From assembly GCA_026418195.1 (NCBI GenBank), contig JAOABU010000091.1, positions 1 through 34,518 on the forward strand: DNA of 34,518 bases. Direction: 5' to 3'. Each line of letters opens with the position of its first letter. The stretch's first letter is position 1. Under the pieces are notes generated by a model. The model saw nothing but the letters and a program-made list of their open reading frames with translations, did not search any database and was not told the origin of the DNA. A program made the translations under genes and the position numbers. Below, piece by piece: positions 1-8,896 of this stretch. The stretch comes from Spirochaetota bacterium (GTDB lineage Bacteria > Spirochaetota > Spirochaetia > DTKZ01).

Positions 1-21
1 TTTTTAGGAAGGAGGATCTCC

Positions 22-1611
22 ATGAATGTATCCTATAAAAACTTAACCGCTACCCGAGCATTCGCCACTTTGAAACAGTTAGAACCCACACCGCATCTTT
101 CCACCCTGCTAACTCCCGAACGGATTCGCAGTTGTTCGATCCCAATGGGGGGAGGCCTTACCTATAACTACGCAGCTAAACGGTTTGATTCCCGAGTGTT
201 AGATGCTCTCCAGAAATTGGCGGATGAACAGCAGGTGATTGAAAAGTACCGATCTCTTCTGAATGGAGAGATCATGAACACGGGTGAGAAACGGATGGTC
301 CTGCATCACCTTCTGCGGGGGCAATTGGGAAAGGACATTTACTATCAAGGAAAAAATCTGCGTGAGTTCTATCGAAAAGAACAGGAACGATTCTACTCCT
401 TTGCGGAAGGTGTACATCAGGGAAAAATCCGGGGATCCACAGGGAAACCTTTCACCCAAATCGTGCAGATTGGTATCGGCGGTTCAGATCTAGGGCCAAG
501 AGCCCTTTACCTCGCTTTAAAAAATCTGAAGGAGGTAGAGGGGCAACTCTGGATGAAAGCCTTCTTCCTCTCCAATGTAGATCCGGATGATGCATCGGAG
601 GTCTTGTCTCAGGTGGATCCTGAAACCACCCTCTTTATCTTGGTGTCGAAAAGCGGAACGACTCAGGAAACCTTAACCAACGAAGCCTTTGTTCTTAAAC
701 GATTAGAAGGATTGAAAGATCGAGGGATGGTTCCTAAAAAACACATCGTAGCAGTTACTTCCGAAACGAGTCCCATGGCAAAATCCTCCGAATACCTTGA
801 GGCCTTCTTTATCGACGATTTCATCGGTGGACGGTACTCCTCTACCAGCGCTGTAGGAGGTGTAGTGCTATCTTTGGCATTTGGAAAAGAGACGTTCGAG
901 GAATTGTTGGAGGGAGCCCATGAGGAAGATGTACGGGCTTTAGAACCCAATATCCTTCAGAATGCTTCCCTGTTGGATGCCCTGTTAGGAGTGTATGAGC
1001 GGAACGTATTAGGATACCCTTGTACGGCCATCTTACCCTACAGCCAGGCCCTATTCCGGTTCCCTGCCCATCTACAGCAACTGGACATGGAATCCAATGG
1101 CAAACGAGTGAATCGATTTGGAGATCCTATCGATTACCCAACCGGTCCGGTCGTGTTTGGCGAACCAGGAACGAATGGGCAGCATAGTTTCTACCAACTC
1201 CTCCATCAGGGAACAGATATTGTCCCCTTACAGTTCATTGGATTCCTCCGTTCCCAACGGGGAGAGGATATAGACTATCAGGGTTCCACTAGTCAACAAA
1301 AACTCAATGCGAATTTGGCAGCCCAAATCACCGCTTTCGCAAGGGGAAAAGAAAGTGCAGATCACAATCGTGAGTTCCCCGGGAATCGGCCTTCCAGTCT
1401 TATCTATGGAGACCAGTTAACAGCAAGGGCTTTGGGAGCCCTACTGGCTCATTATGAAAATAAAGTCATGTTTCAGGGATTCATCTGGAATATCAATAGT
1501 TTCGATCAGGAAGGAGTCCAGTTGGGAAAAACCTTAGCTTCGGCAGCTCTAGCGGGTAGTAAGGAAGATTCTGTCCTTTCTGCCTACTCGGAAATCCTTG
1601 GGGGGAAATAA
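22..1611 (+). CDS. pgi: Glucose-6-phosphate isomerase
   Basis: Cytosolic glycolytic enzyme interconverting glucose-6-phosphate and fructose-6-phosphate. The 529-residue length fits the long bacterial/eukaryotic GPI class. Seen: a sugar-phosphate loop GIGGSDLGP at about residues 151-159, SKSGTT near 209-214, the first family signature around GGRYS (268-272), and the second signature FDQEGVQLGK (494-503) with its catalytic lysine at the end. The start is set by a strong Shine-Dalgarno AAGGAGG at 9-15, six bases before the ATG. Its promoter lies outside the window. It converges on the hydrolase gene with only 13 bases between stops and no hairpin terminator. The next enzyme of the pathway, phosphofructokinase, is two genes away on the other strand, so this is a small glycolytic neighbourhood but not one operon. 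Identification is firm. Confidence 0.97.
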   Translation: MNVSYKNLTATRAFATLKQLEPTPHLSTLLTPERIRSCSIPMGGGLTYNYAAKRFDSRVLDALQKLADEQQVIEKYRSLLNGEIMNTGEKRMVLHHLLRGQLGKDIYYQGKNLREFYRKEQERFYSFAEGVHQGKIRGSTGKPFTQIVQIGIGGSDLGPRALYLALKNLKEVEGQLWMKAFFLSNVDPDDASEVLSQVDPETTLFILVSKSGTTQETLTNEAFVLKRLEGLKDRGMVPKKHIVAVTSETSPMAKSSEYLEAFFIDDFIGGRYSSTSAVGGVVLSLAFGKETFEELLEGAHEEDVRALEPNILQNASLLDALLGVYERNVLGYPCTAILPYSQALFRFPAHLQQLDMESNGKRVNRFGDPIDYPTGPVVFGEPGTNGQHSFYQLLHQGTDIVPLQFIGFLRSQRGEDIDYQGSTSQQKLNANLAAQITAFARGKESADHNREFPGNRPSSLIYGDQLTARALGALLAHYENKVMFQGFIWNINSFDQEGVQLGKTLASAALAGSKEDSVLSAYSEILGGK

Positions 1612-1624
1612 GAGGAACGAATCC

Positions 1625-2614
1625 CTACCCCTTGGTCGGATCCGGTAGAGGAGGGAATCTGTCATTCAGCCAGGAGAGGATATCCTTGTATACCTCGTCT
1701 CGATTGGTCTCGTTCAGCATTTCATGGCGACCATCGGAATAGAACTTCATGGTAACATTAGAAACACCCGCTCTACGATACTCTTTGTATAGCGAAGTGA
1801 TTCCCTTTGAGAATTTACCTACAGGATCCTTACTTCCACCAAAGATATAAATTTGCAGCTCCTTTGGCGTGTTTCTATAGGTACTCTGCTTATACGCCAG
1901 TTGAAGCCCCTTTAATAGATCCTGGTAAAACCCAATAGACATGATTCGTCCACAATGAGGATCCCGGATGTATGCGTCTACCTGCCGTTCATCCCGAGAA
2001 AGCCAATCAAAGTCGGTACGCCTATCCTTTATGCTCCTTCCATACCCTTTGAAAATCAGCCGGTCCAATAATCTCGCCGGTGCGTTCCGGCCGTTGATCA
2101 ATCCATTACCCCATGCAATGAGGGAAGCTAGGATCCGAAGGAAACCCGGATTCGCTACAGGCCCAGAGAGGATCAATCCTCTAAGTTTATCTCCATGTAT
2201 TGCCGCGTAGCATTTAGCTAGGAGTGAACCCATGGAATGACCAAAAAGCACGATAGGGGATTCTGGGTATTCCTGCCGTATCTTCTCAACCCAAAGATCT
2301 ATATCGGATAGTACCCGCTCCCATCCATTCTCGGCAGCAAGGATCCCACTAGAAGCAGACATATCCCCCGTACGCCCATGTCCTCGAAGGTCAAAGCCAT
2401 AGACAGCATACCCTTTTTCACTAAGGAACTCTGAAAACGCTTCATACCGTTGGATATGTTCGGCCATCCCATGCAAAATGAGAATGCAAGCTCTAGGAGG
2501 TTTAAGGTCTGGTAGACATCTCCAACCGAGAAGACGAACTTTGTCTTCCGCGGTTAGGGTAAGTTCAATCCGTTGCATAGGACCCCCAAGTTGGAAGTCA
2601 TCAGCTCCTACCAT
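1625..2614 (-). CDS. Alpha/beta hydrolase, monoacylglycerol lipase-like
   Basis: Serine hydrolase of the Hydrolase_4 (monoglyceride lipase / lysophospholipase) group, probably cleaving an acyl ester of a lipid. Seen: oxyanion segment LILHGMAEH near residues 45-53, nucleophile elbow GHSMGS with Ser127, the acid region FGGSKDP and a late His in DGRHEM, giving a complete Ser-Asp-His triad. No signal peptide or membrane segment is apparent, so it is probably cytosolic. It lies directly downstream of the phosphofructokinase gene and overlaps its end by 14 bases, so the two are likely cotranscribed. The start is uncertain. ATG at 2614 has no Shine-Dalgarno and depends on coupling. An in-frame ATG at 2578, starting MQRIEL, fits the family N-terminus better and has a weak GGGGG just upstream. 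The true substrate cannot be read from sequence. Confidence 0.88.
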   Translation of the reverse strand: MVGADDFQLGGPMQRIELTLTAEDKVRLLGWRCLPDLKPPRACILILHGMAEHIQRYEAFSEFLSEKGYAVYGFDLRGHGRTGDMSASSGILAAENGWERVLSDIDLWVEKIRQEYPESPIVLFGHSMGSLLAKCYAAIHGDKLRGLILSGPVANPGFLRILASLIAWGNGLINGRNAPARLLDRLIFKGYGRSIKDRRTDFDWLSRDERQVDAYIRDPHCGRIMSIGFYQDLLKGLQLAYKQSTYRNTPKELQIYIFGGSKDPVGKFSKGITSLYKEYRRAGVSNVTMKFYSDGRHEMLNETNRDEVYKDILSWLNDRFPPLPDPTKG

Positions 2615-3935
2615 TGATCATTAAAGGAGGCTGATTGGTGGCTTCTAGCACGTCTCTCCACAGACTCGATTCAGGGTCCACTCGATTCCGAACAGAGACA
2701 GCTACCTCGATGGGAAGATGGACAAAGGTGTTGTTCACCTGGCTGATGAGAATCTTTGTTTTACCAGCCATTGCTGCATGAACGGCATTGCTTCCCAACC
2801 GAGAACAGTACGCGGAGTCTTCGGGATCTGCGGGAGCACTGCGAATGATATAGCTAGGATCGATGTATTTCAGATTGATTTCCATTTTTTCTGCTTCAAA
2901 ATAACTCGCGATACGATCGCGCAGGAAAACTCCAATATCGCCAAGCTTCCGGTTCCCTGAAGGGTCCGTACCGTTTGCGCTTCCCACTAGATCCTGTCCT
3001 GCCCCTTCGGCCACGATGATAACCGCATGGTTCCGCCTTAATAGCCTCCGTTTCAAGTGCTCTAAAAGGCCATTGGGGCCTTCTAATTCAAAAGGCACTT
3101 CGGGTATCAGTACGAAATTCGCTTCATGGGATGCCAACGCTGTTGCTGCAGCAATGAATCCGCTCTCGCGTCCCATGAGTTTCACCAATCCAATACCGTT
3201 GATGGCCGAGTGAGCCTCCGTATGGGCAGCATACACAGCCTTGGACGCATAGCTTACAGCGGTTTCAAATCCAAAGGATTTCTGAATGAAGGAAAGGTCA
3301 TTGTCTATGGTTTTGGGGATTCCAATAATTGCTATCTTTAATCCCCGTTTAGCTATCTCATTGGCAATCCGGATGGCTCCTTTCTGTGTACCATCCCCGC
3401 CAATCACAAAAAGCATGTTCAAGTTCAATCGTTCCAGGGAATCAACAATATCCTCTGTCCGTTCCCCTCCTCCGCGGGATGAACCTAGCATAGATCCCCC
3501 CATTCGATGGATATCGTCCACTACATCCACATTAAGGTCGATGGTAGGGAATTGGTATTCGGGAAGCAACCCCTTGTACCCGTAGCGAATGCCAGAAATT
3601 CTACGAACCCCGTAGCTGTTCCACAGACATCGAACGATGGAACGAATAACATCGTTGATCCCAGGACACAAGCCTCCACAGGTAACGATCCCTGCATGCA
3701 CATGTCCGGGATTAAAGTAGATCATCTTTCGAGGGCCTGCGACCTGTAGCATCTGTTTTGGGTCGAGGGGAATACTAGAGAGGGAGGGATTTACCTGAAT
3801 ATCGGCTAGAATGCACTCTTCATCGGAAACGTAATTGGCAATATAGTCTCCCAATACATTGGAAAGTTTTATGGGTGAGGGTATCTTACATTCCCCTAGA
3901 GTAGGGACGGTAAAGTCATACTGTTTTTTTTCCAT
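2601..3935 (-). CDS. pfkA: 6-phosphofructokinase, PPi-PFK-like sequence with ATP-type glycine
   Basis: Phosphorylates fructose-6-phosphate in glycolysis. Seen in 444 residues: GGLCPGIND (87-95), the phosphoryl-donor loop GGDGTQ (179-184), catalytic PKTIDND (207-213) and substrate-binding MGRESGF (254-260). Known for the family: PPi-dependent enzymes carry Asp at the second Gly of GGDG and Lys in PKTIDND, whereas ATP enzymes have Gly at the first site. This protein has Gly182 together with Lys208, the combination of plant and kinetoplastid ATP-dependent enzymes, so ATP is the more likely donor (inference). The first ATG lies only six bases after a good -10 box and lacks a Shine-Dalgarno, so a leaderless message is predicted. 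It is probably cotranscribed with the downstream hydrolase, and is divergent from the carboligase gene. Confidence 0.93.
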   Translation of the reverse strand: MEKKQYDFTVPTLGECKIPSPIKLSNVLGDYIANYVSDEECILADIQVNPSLSSIPLDPKQMLQVAGPRKMIYFNPGHVHAGIVTCGGLCPGINDVIRSIVRCLWNSYGVRRISGIRYGYKGLLPEYQFPTIDLNVDVVDDIHRMGGSMLGSSRGGGERTEDIVDSLERLNLNMLFVIGGDGTQKGAIRIANEIAKRGLKIAIIGIPKTIDNDLSFIQKSFGFETAVSYASKAVYAAHTEAHSAINGIGLVKLMGRESGFIAAATALASHEANFVLIPEVPFELEGPNGLLEHLKRRLLRRNHAVIIVAEGAGQDLVGSANGTDPSGNRKLGDIGVFLRDRIASYFEAEKMEINLKYIDPSYIIRSAPADPEDSAYCSRLGSNAVHAAMAGKTKILISQVNNTFVHLPIEVAVSVRNRVDPESSLWRDVLEATNQPPLMINGRS

Positions 3936-3941
3936 GGGGGT

Positions 3942-3970
3942 ATTCTAACCTGTCATTCTCATTGATGCAA
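3942..3970 (-). promoter_or_regulatory. Sigma70-like promoter of pfkA
   Basis: On the minus strand TTGCAT (3970-3965), a 17-base spacer and TAGAAT (3947-3942). The ATG follows after six bases, so transcription should begin at or next to the start codon. Confidence 0.6.
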
Positions 3971-3971
3971 G

Positions 3972-4001
3972 TTGACGTTTTCGAAAGAAACATGCTATAA
4001 T
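3972..4001 (+). promoter_or_regulatory. Sigma70-like promoter of the carboligase gene
   Basis: TTGACG (3972-3977), 18-base spacer, consensus TATAAT (3996-4001). It starts one base from the -35 box of the opposing pfkA promoter, so the two face away from a shared core. The leader of about 40 bases carries a GGAGG at 4038-4042. Confidence 0.7.
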
Positions 4002-4048
4002 TTTAAAAAATGATTATGATATTTTAATTAGTGAAATGGAGGCGGGGT

Positions 4049-5719
4049 ATGCAAGCGGCAGAAGTATTGGTCCGTATCCTTGAACGGGAAGGGATCACCG
4101 ATGCATTTGGGATTCCAGGAGCTGGGATCAATCCCGTATATAAGTACCTAAAGGATTCCCAGAAGATCAAACACTACACCATGAGGCACGAGGAAGCGGC
4201 TGTTCATGCAGCGGATGCCTACTTCCGGGCTAGTGGAAGGTTAGCTATGGCCATCTGTACGTCTGGACCAGGAGCTACCAACTTCGTTACCGGATTATAC
4301 ACTGCCTGGATCGATAGTATCCCCTTGATCGCAATCACAGGACAGAACATTACTTCCTTATTGGGTAAAGACGCTTTCCAGTGCGTGGACATCGCATCCA
4401 TTGCACGGCCGATCTCCAAAGCTACCTGGTGTGTCACTAATCCAAAGGACCTACCAGAGATTCTCCAGAAAGCCTTCCACACGGCTCGTTCGGGACGTCC
4501 CGGTCCTGTGCTGATCGATCTTCCCTTAGATGTACAGCAAGCCGATATCCCGTTCGACCCCGAGGCATACAGATCCTTGCCAGTGGAAAAACCCGCTCCG
4601 GATCCTGAAAAGATTCGGAAAGCGTTGGATCTTCTCGACGCCGCTCAATCCCCTTGTATGATCATGGGTGGAGGGGTAATTCTCGCAGATGCCACCCGGG
4701 AATGCGTGGAGCTTGCCGAGTACCTGCAGCTTCCCGTTATCATGACTTACATGGCAAAAGGTGGAATCCCTGCTAAACACCCCCTCTGTGCAGGTCATGC
4801 AGGGATCCAAGTGGGAATCCCCCTTGGGAATCGGATCCTGCTGGACTCGGATGTAGTCCTGGCTATAGGATGCAGGTTCACTGACCGGCATACCGGTAAG
4901 ATCGATGTGTACAAGGGAAACAGAAAATTCATTCATATCGATATCGAACCTACCCAGATCGGTCGAATCTTTCCTCCTGAACTAGGGATTGTCTCGGATG
5001 CAAAGCTCGCCTTACAAGCGCTCCTAGCAGAAGCAAAGAAACGAGGGCCTAAAAGACAACCATCGGAACGGGTAAAGAACTTACCGGTTCTTCGGGAACA
5101 ATTGAAACGAAAAACTGACTACGACCAGATTCCCATCAAACCCCAACGAGTCTACAAGGAAATCAACGAATTCTACGACGACGAAACCCTCTTCACTACC
5201 GGATGCGGTTTAAATCAGATTTGGAGCGGTCAGTTCCAAGAAATCAACAAACCTCGACACTATCTTCCCACAGGGGGAGCAGGGACCCTAGGGTTCGATA
5301 TACCAGCTGCCATAGGAGCCTCTATCGCGACAGGGAAGAAACGAGCAGTTGCTGTAATGGGAGACTTTGGGTTCACCTTCCTCGTTGAAGAGCTTGCCGT
5401 AGCAGCTAAGTACCAAGTACCCATTACCGTCCTCGTACTGAACAATGCGAACCTCAGTTTAATTCGGCAGAACCAGAAGTATGCCTATGGGTTCGAGTAC
5501 GCTATTGAAATGAAAGAAAACAAAGAATTCATCGACTATATCAAAGTTTCAGAAGGATTTGGATGCAAAGCAAAACGAGTGGTGAAACCTGAAGAAATAA
5601 AGCCTGCTCTCGCGTGGGCTAATCAACAGCAGGGTCCAACAGTGATCGAGGTGTTGGTGGAAGAATGTACCGATTGTTCCATGGGAATTTCGATCGACTC
5701 CATTAAAGAGTTCCAGTGA
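4049..5719 (+). CDS. ThDP-dependent carboligase, glyoxylate carboligase / acetolactate synthase-like
   Basis: ThDP/FAD-family enzyme joining two 2-oxo acid units. Overall sequence resembles glyoxylate carboligase (tartronate semialdehyde synthase): FDPEAYRSLPV, the FAD-region stretch HIDIEPTQIGR, LGIVSDAK and PIKPQRVY recall E. coli Gcl closely. The ThDP-Mg motif runs from GDFGF to LNN in the last third. Odd feature: true Gcl has Val in place of the catalytic Glu that activates ThDP (RHVEGA), but here the sequence is RHEEAA, restoring Glu48 as in acetolactate synthase (RHEQGA). The GKDAFQ segment is also synthase-like. Substrate is therefore open: glyoxylate, pyruvate or another 2-oxo acid. 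The start is ATG 4049 with GGAGG six bases upstream, rather than the upstream in-frame GTG at 4031. No regulatory acetolactate-synthase subunit is nearby. Confidence 0.85.
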   Translation: MQAAEVLVRILEREGITDAFGIPGAGINPVYKYLKDSQKIKHYTMRHEEAAVHAADAYFRASGRLAMAICTSGPGATNFVTGLYTAWIDSIPLIAITGQNITSLLGKDAFQCVDIASIARPISKATWCVTNPKDLPEILQKAFHTARSGRPGPVLIDLPLDVQQADIPFDPEAYRSLPVEKPAPDPEKIRKALDLLDAAQSPCMIMGGGVILADATRECVELAEYLQLPVIMTYMAKGGIPAKHPLCAGHAGIQVGIPLGNRILLDSDVVLAIGCRFTDRHTGKIDVYKGNRKFIHIDIEPTQIGRIFPPELGIVSDAKLALQALLAEAKKRGPKRQPSERVKNLPVLREQLKRKTDYDQIPIKPQRVYKEINEFYDDETLFTTGCGLNQIWSGQFQEINKPRHYLPTGGAGTLGFDIPAAIGASIATGKKRAVAVMGDFGFTFLVEELAVAAKYQVPITVLVLNNANLSLIRQNQKYAYGFEYAIEMKENKEFIDYIKVSEGFGCKAKRVVKPEEIKPALAWANQQQGPTVIEVLVEECTDCSMGISIDSIKEFQ

Positions 5720-5768
5720 ACGTATTCGGATGTTGTGTCCTCCATGAGGAAAGGGATCGGCGGGGAGA

Positions 5769-6833
5769 TTACTCCTCGTCGATCAACTCTTCCAAGTTTT
5801 CCGTGAAATTCGTGTAGATCGGTTCTGGTTTGTTCAATTTTTCCCTATACATACTCAGATCTAGCTTCTTGAGAATATCCTCAAAATTTCCTTCGTTTCC
5901 TTCCGTAAGACCCATACTGACCGTAAAAGGAGGAATTCCTTCCTCCATGCATTCTGATAGGGCTTTCTCAATTCTCTTCTTTACTTCTTCGCCTGCTCCA
6001 ATTTTCGTATCGGGCATCAGAACAAGGAACTCATCTCCGCCGTATCGACAGGGAATGTCTACTTTACGAATATTCCGTTGCAGCACAGTGGCCAACTGCT
6101 TCAATACGATGTCTCCTACGGCATGACCAAAGTTATCGTTGATCCGTTTGAAATCATCAATATCCAGTAAAAGCACAGTGTACACCGTATGGTACCTGCT
6201 ACACCGCTGTTGTTCTCGTTCCAAAGCCTTAAGAAAGCTCCGTCGGTTGGGAAGTCCTGTTAGTTCATCTGTCGAGGCTAATCGCTTTAGAGAGGAAAGG
6301 TAGTAGGCTTTCTCGATCGCTATTGCGGCAAAATCGGCAATGGTCGTGAGGATCTTGAGATCCAGGGGAGTGAAGGAATCTCCATTCAGCTTGTTGACCA
6401 GTTCGATCACTCCAAAGACCTTGTCCTTGGATACTAAAGGGACTCCGATTATGGACTTAGTAACAAAGCCGGTAATTTCATCCATTTCATCGTAAAACCG
6501 CTTGTCTTTCCGAACATCCTCGATAATGACGGATTGCTTGTGCTCTGCGATCCACCCTGCAATACCTTTGCCTCGGGGAATCACTTTCCCTTCCAACTGA
6601 TCCCTACCGCTACCCACTACTATGGCAAATCGCAAGTTCCCCGTCTTAAAATCGCGGAGCATGAGGGACCAATTCAAAGGAGCAAAGATGTCTCCTATTT
6701 GTTTCATCACCGCTCGTAACGTTTCCTTCAACGTGGTAGCAGAGGCTATGGATTTGGCCATTTCGGCAAAGAAGGAAAGTCGTATCAGTTCGTCCGTAGG
6801 GGAAAGGATTGGGTTGGTATGTTCGTTACTCAT
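5769..6833 (-). CDS. GAF-domain diguanylate cyclase
   Basis: Makes cyclic di-GMP in response to an unknown signal sensed by a cytosolic GAF domain. In 354 residues: GAF domain at about 30-178 (GIAGWIAEH, FGVIELVNK) and GGDEF domain at about 188-335. The active-site loop is intact, GGDEF at 265-269, and the product-inhibition site RKVD is present at 256-259, so it is predicted active and feedback-inhibited. DELTGLPNRR at 189-198 is the usual domain entry. There is no membrane segment. Its ATG overlaps the stop of the upstream iclR-type gene as ATGA (6833-6830), meaning translational coupling to that regulator. The 3' end faces the carboligase gene across 49 bases. Confidence 0.93.
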   Translation of the reverse strand: MSNEHTNPILSPTDELIRLSFFAEMAKSIASATTLKETLRAVMKQIGDIFAPLNWSLMLRDFKTGNLRFAIVVGSGRDQLEGKVIPRGKGIAGWIAEHKQSVIIEDVRKDKRFYDEMDEITGFVTKSIIGVPLVSKDKVFGVIELVNKLNGDSFTPLDLKILTTIADFAAIAIEKAYYLSSLKRLASTDELTGLPNRRSFLKALEREQQRCSRYHTVYTVLLLDIDDFKRINDNFGHAVGDIVLKQLATVLQRNIRKVDIPCRYGGDEFLVLMPDTKIGAGEEVKKRIEKALSECMEEGIPPFTVSMGLTEGNEGNFEDILKKLDLSMYREKLNKPEPIYTNFTENLEELIDEE

Positions 6834-7639
6834 GGAGTTTCCTTCTCGTATCCCAAGAGCTGTGAAATTTCTTCTGCCGCTTGAGTGATTCGAATCTTCA
6901 TGTATTCCATCTTTTCCCTCGTCATCCGGAATACAGGTCCGGAAGTGCTAATCGCAGCTACGATCCTTCCCGAATAGTCCCGAATGGGAGCGGCCACACA
7001 ACGTGCACCGATCTCGCATTCTTCATTATCGATGGCCCATCCCTGTCTTTTCACGGTTTCTAGTTCTGCTTTTAGAGCTTCCAGGGAATGAATCGTATTG
7101 GGGGTGAGGGCAGGAAGTCCTTGTCTACGAACCAGCTCTTCGAGTCGGAACTCATCGAATCCTAATAAAAGACACTTCCCTACCCCAGTCCCATGGAGGG
7201 GAGCGATCTTGCCAATCCGCTGGAGAGTTTGGAGCATGTGATCCGGTCCATCCACCACATCCACATAAACTACATGAAAATTCTGTTCTATGGCCAAGGA
7301 CACGGACTCCTCGAACTCTCGGGAAAGTCGTTCCAGATACGGCCGCACGATATCACGGATCCGAACCTGCTTGCTCACCTGATTCCCAATTCGGCAAAAC
7401 TTCATGGTCAGGAAATACTGGGATGTTTCTCGAACCTGATCTACATACCCGTATTCTTTTAGGGTAGAAAGGAAGCGCAAAACCGTACTGGCCGGCATTC
7501 CCGTTCCCTGGGCGATTTCCTGGAGACGCATGGGACCTCCCTGGGAAGCCATTACCTCGATCACATGGAACGCTTTCCCAATGGATAGGTTACGTTTCGT
7601 TCCCCCGGCCTTTTTTAGTGTTTCCGTCTGGTTTTTCAC
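6830..7639 (-). CDS. IclR-family transcriptional regulator
   Basis: Dimeric DNA-binding regulator with an N-terminal winged helix (about residues 17-75; LQEIAQGTGMPASTVLRFL is the helix-turn-helix) and a C-terminal IclR effector domain (about 90-265; GTGVGKCLL, ECEIGARCVAAPI and ISTSGPVFRM). The effector is not predictable. Start is a GTG at 7639, eight bases after a -10-like box and without Shine-Dalgarno. It is divergent from the homocysteine cassette, with -35 boxes of the two promoters overlapping, so autoregulation and control of that cassette are plausible (inference). The last codon region overlaps the downstream diguanylate cyclase as ATGA, forming a two-gene operon. Confidence 0.93.
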   Translation of the reverse strand: MKNQTETLKKAGGTKRNLSIGKAFHVIEVMASQGGPMRLQEIAQGTGMPASTVLRFLSTLKEYGYVDQVRETSQYFLTMKFCRIGNQVSKQVRIRDIVRPYLERLSREFEESVSLAIEQNFHVVYVDVVDGPDHMLQTLQRIGKIAPLHGTGVGKCLLLGFDEFRLEELVRRQGLPALTPNTIHSLEALKAELETVKRQGWAIDNEECEIGARCVAAPIRDYSGRIVAAISTSGPVFRMTREKMEYMKIRITQAAEEISQLLGYEKETP

Positions 7640-7647
7640 TTGCTAAA

Positions 7648-7677
7648 ACTATGCCATAAGGAATCCTGTTGTGTAAA
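7648..7677 (-). promoter_or_regulatory. Promoter of the iclR-GGDEF operon
   Basis: Minus strand TTTACA (7677-7672), 18-base spacer, CATAGT (7653-7648), then eight bases to GTG 7639. The -35 box overlaps that of the opposing promoter. The -10 match is moderate. Confidence 0.45.
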
Positions 7678-7697
7678 GCAGCCCTCGGTGCTATAGT
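7669..7697 (+). promoter_or_regulatory. Promoter of the homocysteine cassette
   Basis: TTGTGT (7669-7674), 17-base spacer, TATAGT (7692-7697), then eight bases to ATG 7706. No Shine-Dalgarno lies in those bases, so a leaderless transcript is predicted. Confidence 0.55.
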
Positions 7698-7705
7698 TCC
7701 CAATC

Positions 7706-8896
7706 ATGAAGAGCTACGAGGAGATCAATCGAAAGATAGAATCCAAAAAAGCGGTTGTCCTTACAGCGGAAGAAGTGATTGAATACGTAGAAAAAAAGGG
7801 CTTGGAAGAAGCGGCAAAGGAAGTAGATGTGGTTACCACGGCAACCTTTGGAGCCATGTGTTCATCGGGTTGCTTTCTTAATTTCGGGCATAGTGCTCCC
7901 CGTATTCGGATCACAGAGGCATGGTTGGATGATGTGCTCCTCTATTCAGGGATCGCTGCGGTAGACGCGTATCTTGGTGCTACCCAACTTCGTCACAACG
8001 ATCCTGCCAATATGGATTACCCAGGAACGTTTAAGTTCGGGGGTGGACATGTGATCGAAAAGTTGGTAGCCGGCAAACCGGTACAGCTCTTTGCCCTGTC
8101 CTATGGAACGGATGATTATCCAAGAAGAGAGCTTCGCACCTATATCACCATCCACGATTTGAACCAGGCGATCATGGTAAATCCCCGTAACTGCTATCAG
8201 AATTACAACGTTGCAGTGAATGCAGGGGAACGCCCCATCTACACCTATCTGGGTTTGTTGAAACCCGAGTTGAAGAACGCATCCTACAGTTCGGCAGGGC
8301 AACTTTCACCCCTCTTGAATGATCCGTACTATGAAACCATCGGTATTGGTACAGCGGTTTGGCTTGCAGGAGCTCGTGGGCATGTGTACGCAGAGGGAAC
8401 CCAATTCTCTTCTCTCTGTGAGCGAGGTGCCAATGATGTACCGATGGAGGGTGCAGGGACACTAGCCTTAACAGCAGACATGAAAAAGATGAATCCAAAA
8501 TGGGTTCGAGGAGTGAGCCTCGTAGGGTATGGAGTGTCTCTTGCATTAGGAGTTGGGATTCCGATTCCTATCCTGAATCCCCAAATCCTTAAACGCACCA
8601 CGGTAAAGGACAGTGAGATCTATGCGCCCGTAGTGGATTACTCCCAAGATTATCCGAACCGAACGGGGAAAATCCTAGGTAGGGTTAGTTATGCGGAACT
8701 GAAATCCGGCGAGATCATTGTCCAGGGGAAAAGAGTCCCCACTAGCTCGATGTCTTCCTATGCCTACGCACTGGAGATTGCCGAAATCCTAAAGGATGAA
8801 ATCCGTCGAGGGGAGTTTCTACTGTCTCCCCCATTGGAGAGATTACCCCTCGGAAAATCAATGAAACCCTTACCCATTCGAGGTCGTTCCCAATGA
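7706..8896 (+). CDS. Homocysteine biosynthesis protein, COG1900/DUF39 family
   Basis: First gene of a three-gene cassette. Known for the family: in Methanosarcina acetivorans the COG1900 protein MA1821 is needed to convert aspartate semialdehyde plus reduced sulfur to homocysteine. The 396 residues cover the DUF39 core only, without the C-terminal CBS pair present in the archaeal protein. Conserved-looking cysteines occur in MCSSGC (Cys52, Cys56), NPRNC (Cys163) and SSLCERG (Cys238), candidates for sulfur transfer chemistry. Glycine-rich stretches such as FKFGGGHV and LVGYGVSLALGVGIP match the family by eye. Its stop overlaps the next start as ATGA (8893-8896). Start chosen is ATG 7706, directly behind the promoter. 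Family assignment is good; exact chemistry is not established by sequence. Confidence 0.88.
   Translation: MKSYEEINRKIESKKAVVLTAEEVIEYVEKKGLEEAAKEVDVVTTATFGAMCSSGCFLNFGHSAPRIRITEAWLDDVLLYSGIAAVDAYLGATQLRHNDPANMDYPGTFKFGGGHVIEKLVAGKPVQLFALSYGTDDYPRRELRTYITIHDLNQAIMVNPRNCYQNYNVAVNAGERPIYTYLGLLKPELKNASYSSAGQLSPLLNDPYYETIGIGTAVWLAGARGHVYAEGTQFSSLCERGANDVPMEGAGTLALTADMKKMNPKWVRGVSLVGYGVSLALGVGIPIPILNPQILKRTTVKDSEIYAPVVDYSQDYPNRTGKILGRVSYAELKSGEIIVQGKRVPTSSMSSYAYALEIAEILKDEIRRGEFLLSPPLERLPLGKSMKPLPIRGRSQ

Noticed and set aside
4031-4048. GTG 4031 as start of the carboligase
   Set aside because: It would place the clear GGAGG inside the coding region; ATG 4049 has that Shine-Dalgarno at the right spacing and matches the family N-terminus.
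5738-5750. Small hairpin TCCTC-CAT-GAGGA between the carboligase and GGDEF genes as a terminator
   Set aside because: Only five pairs and no T tract on either strand.
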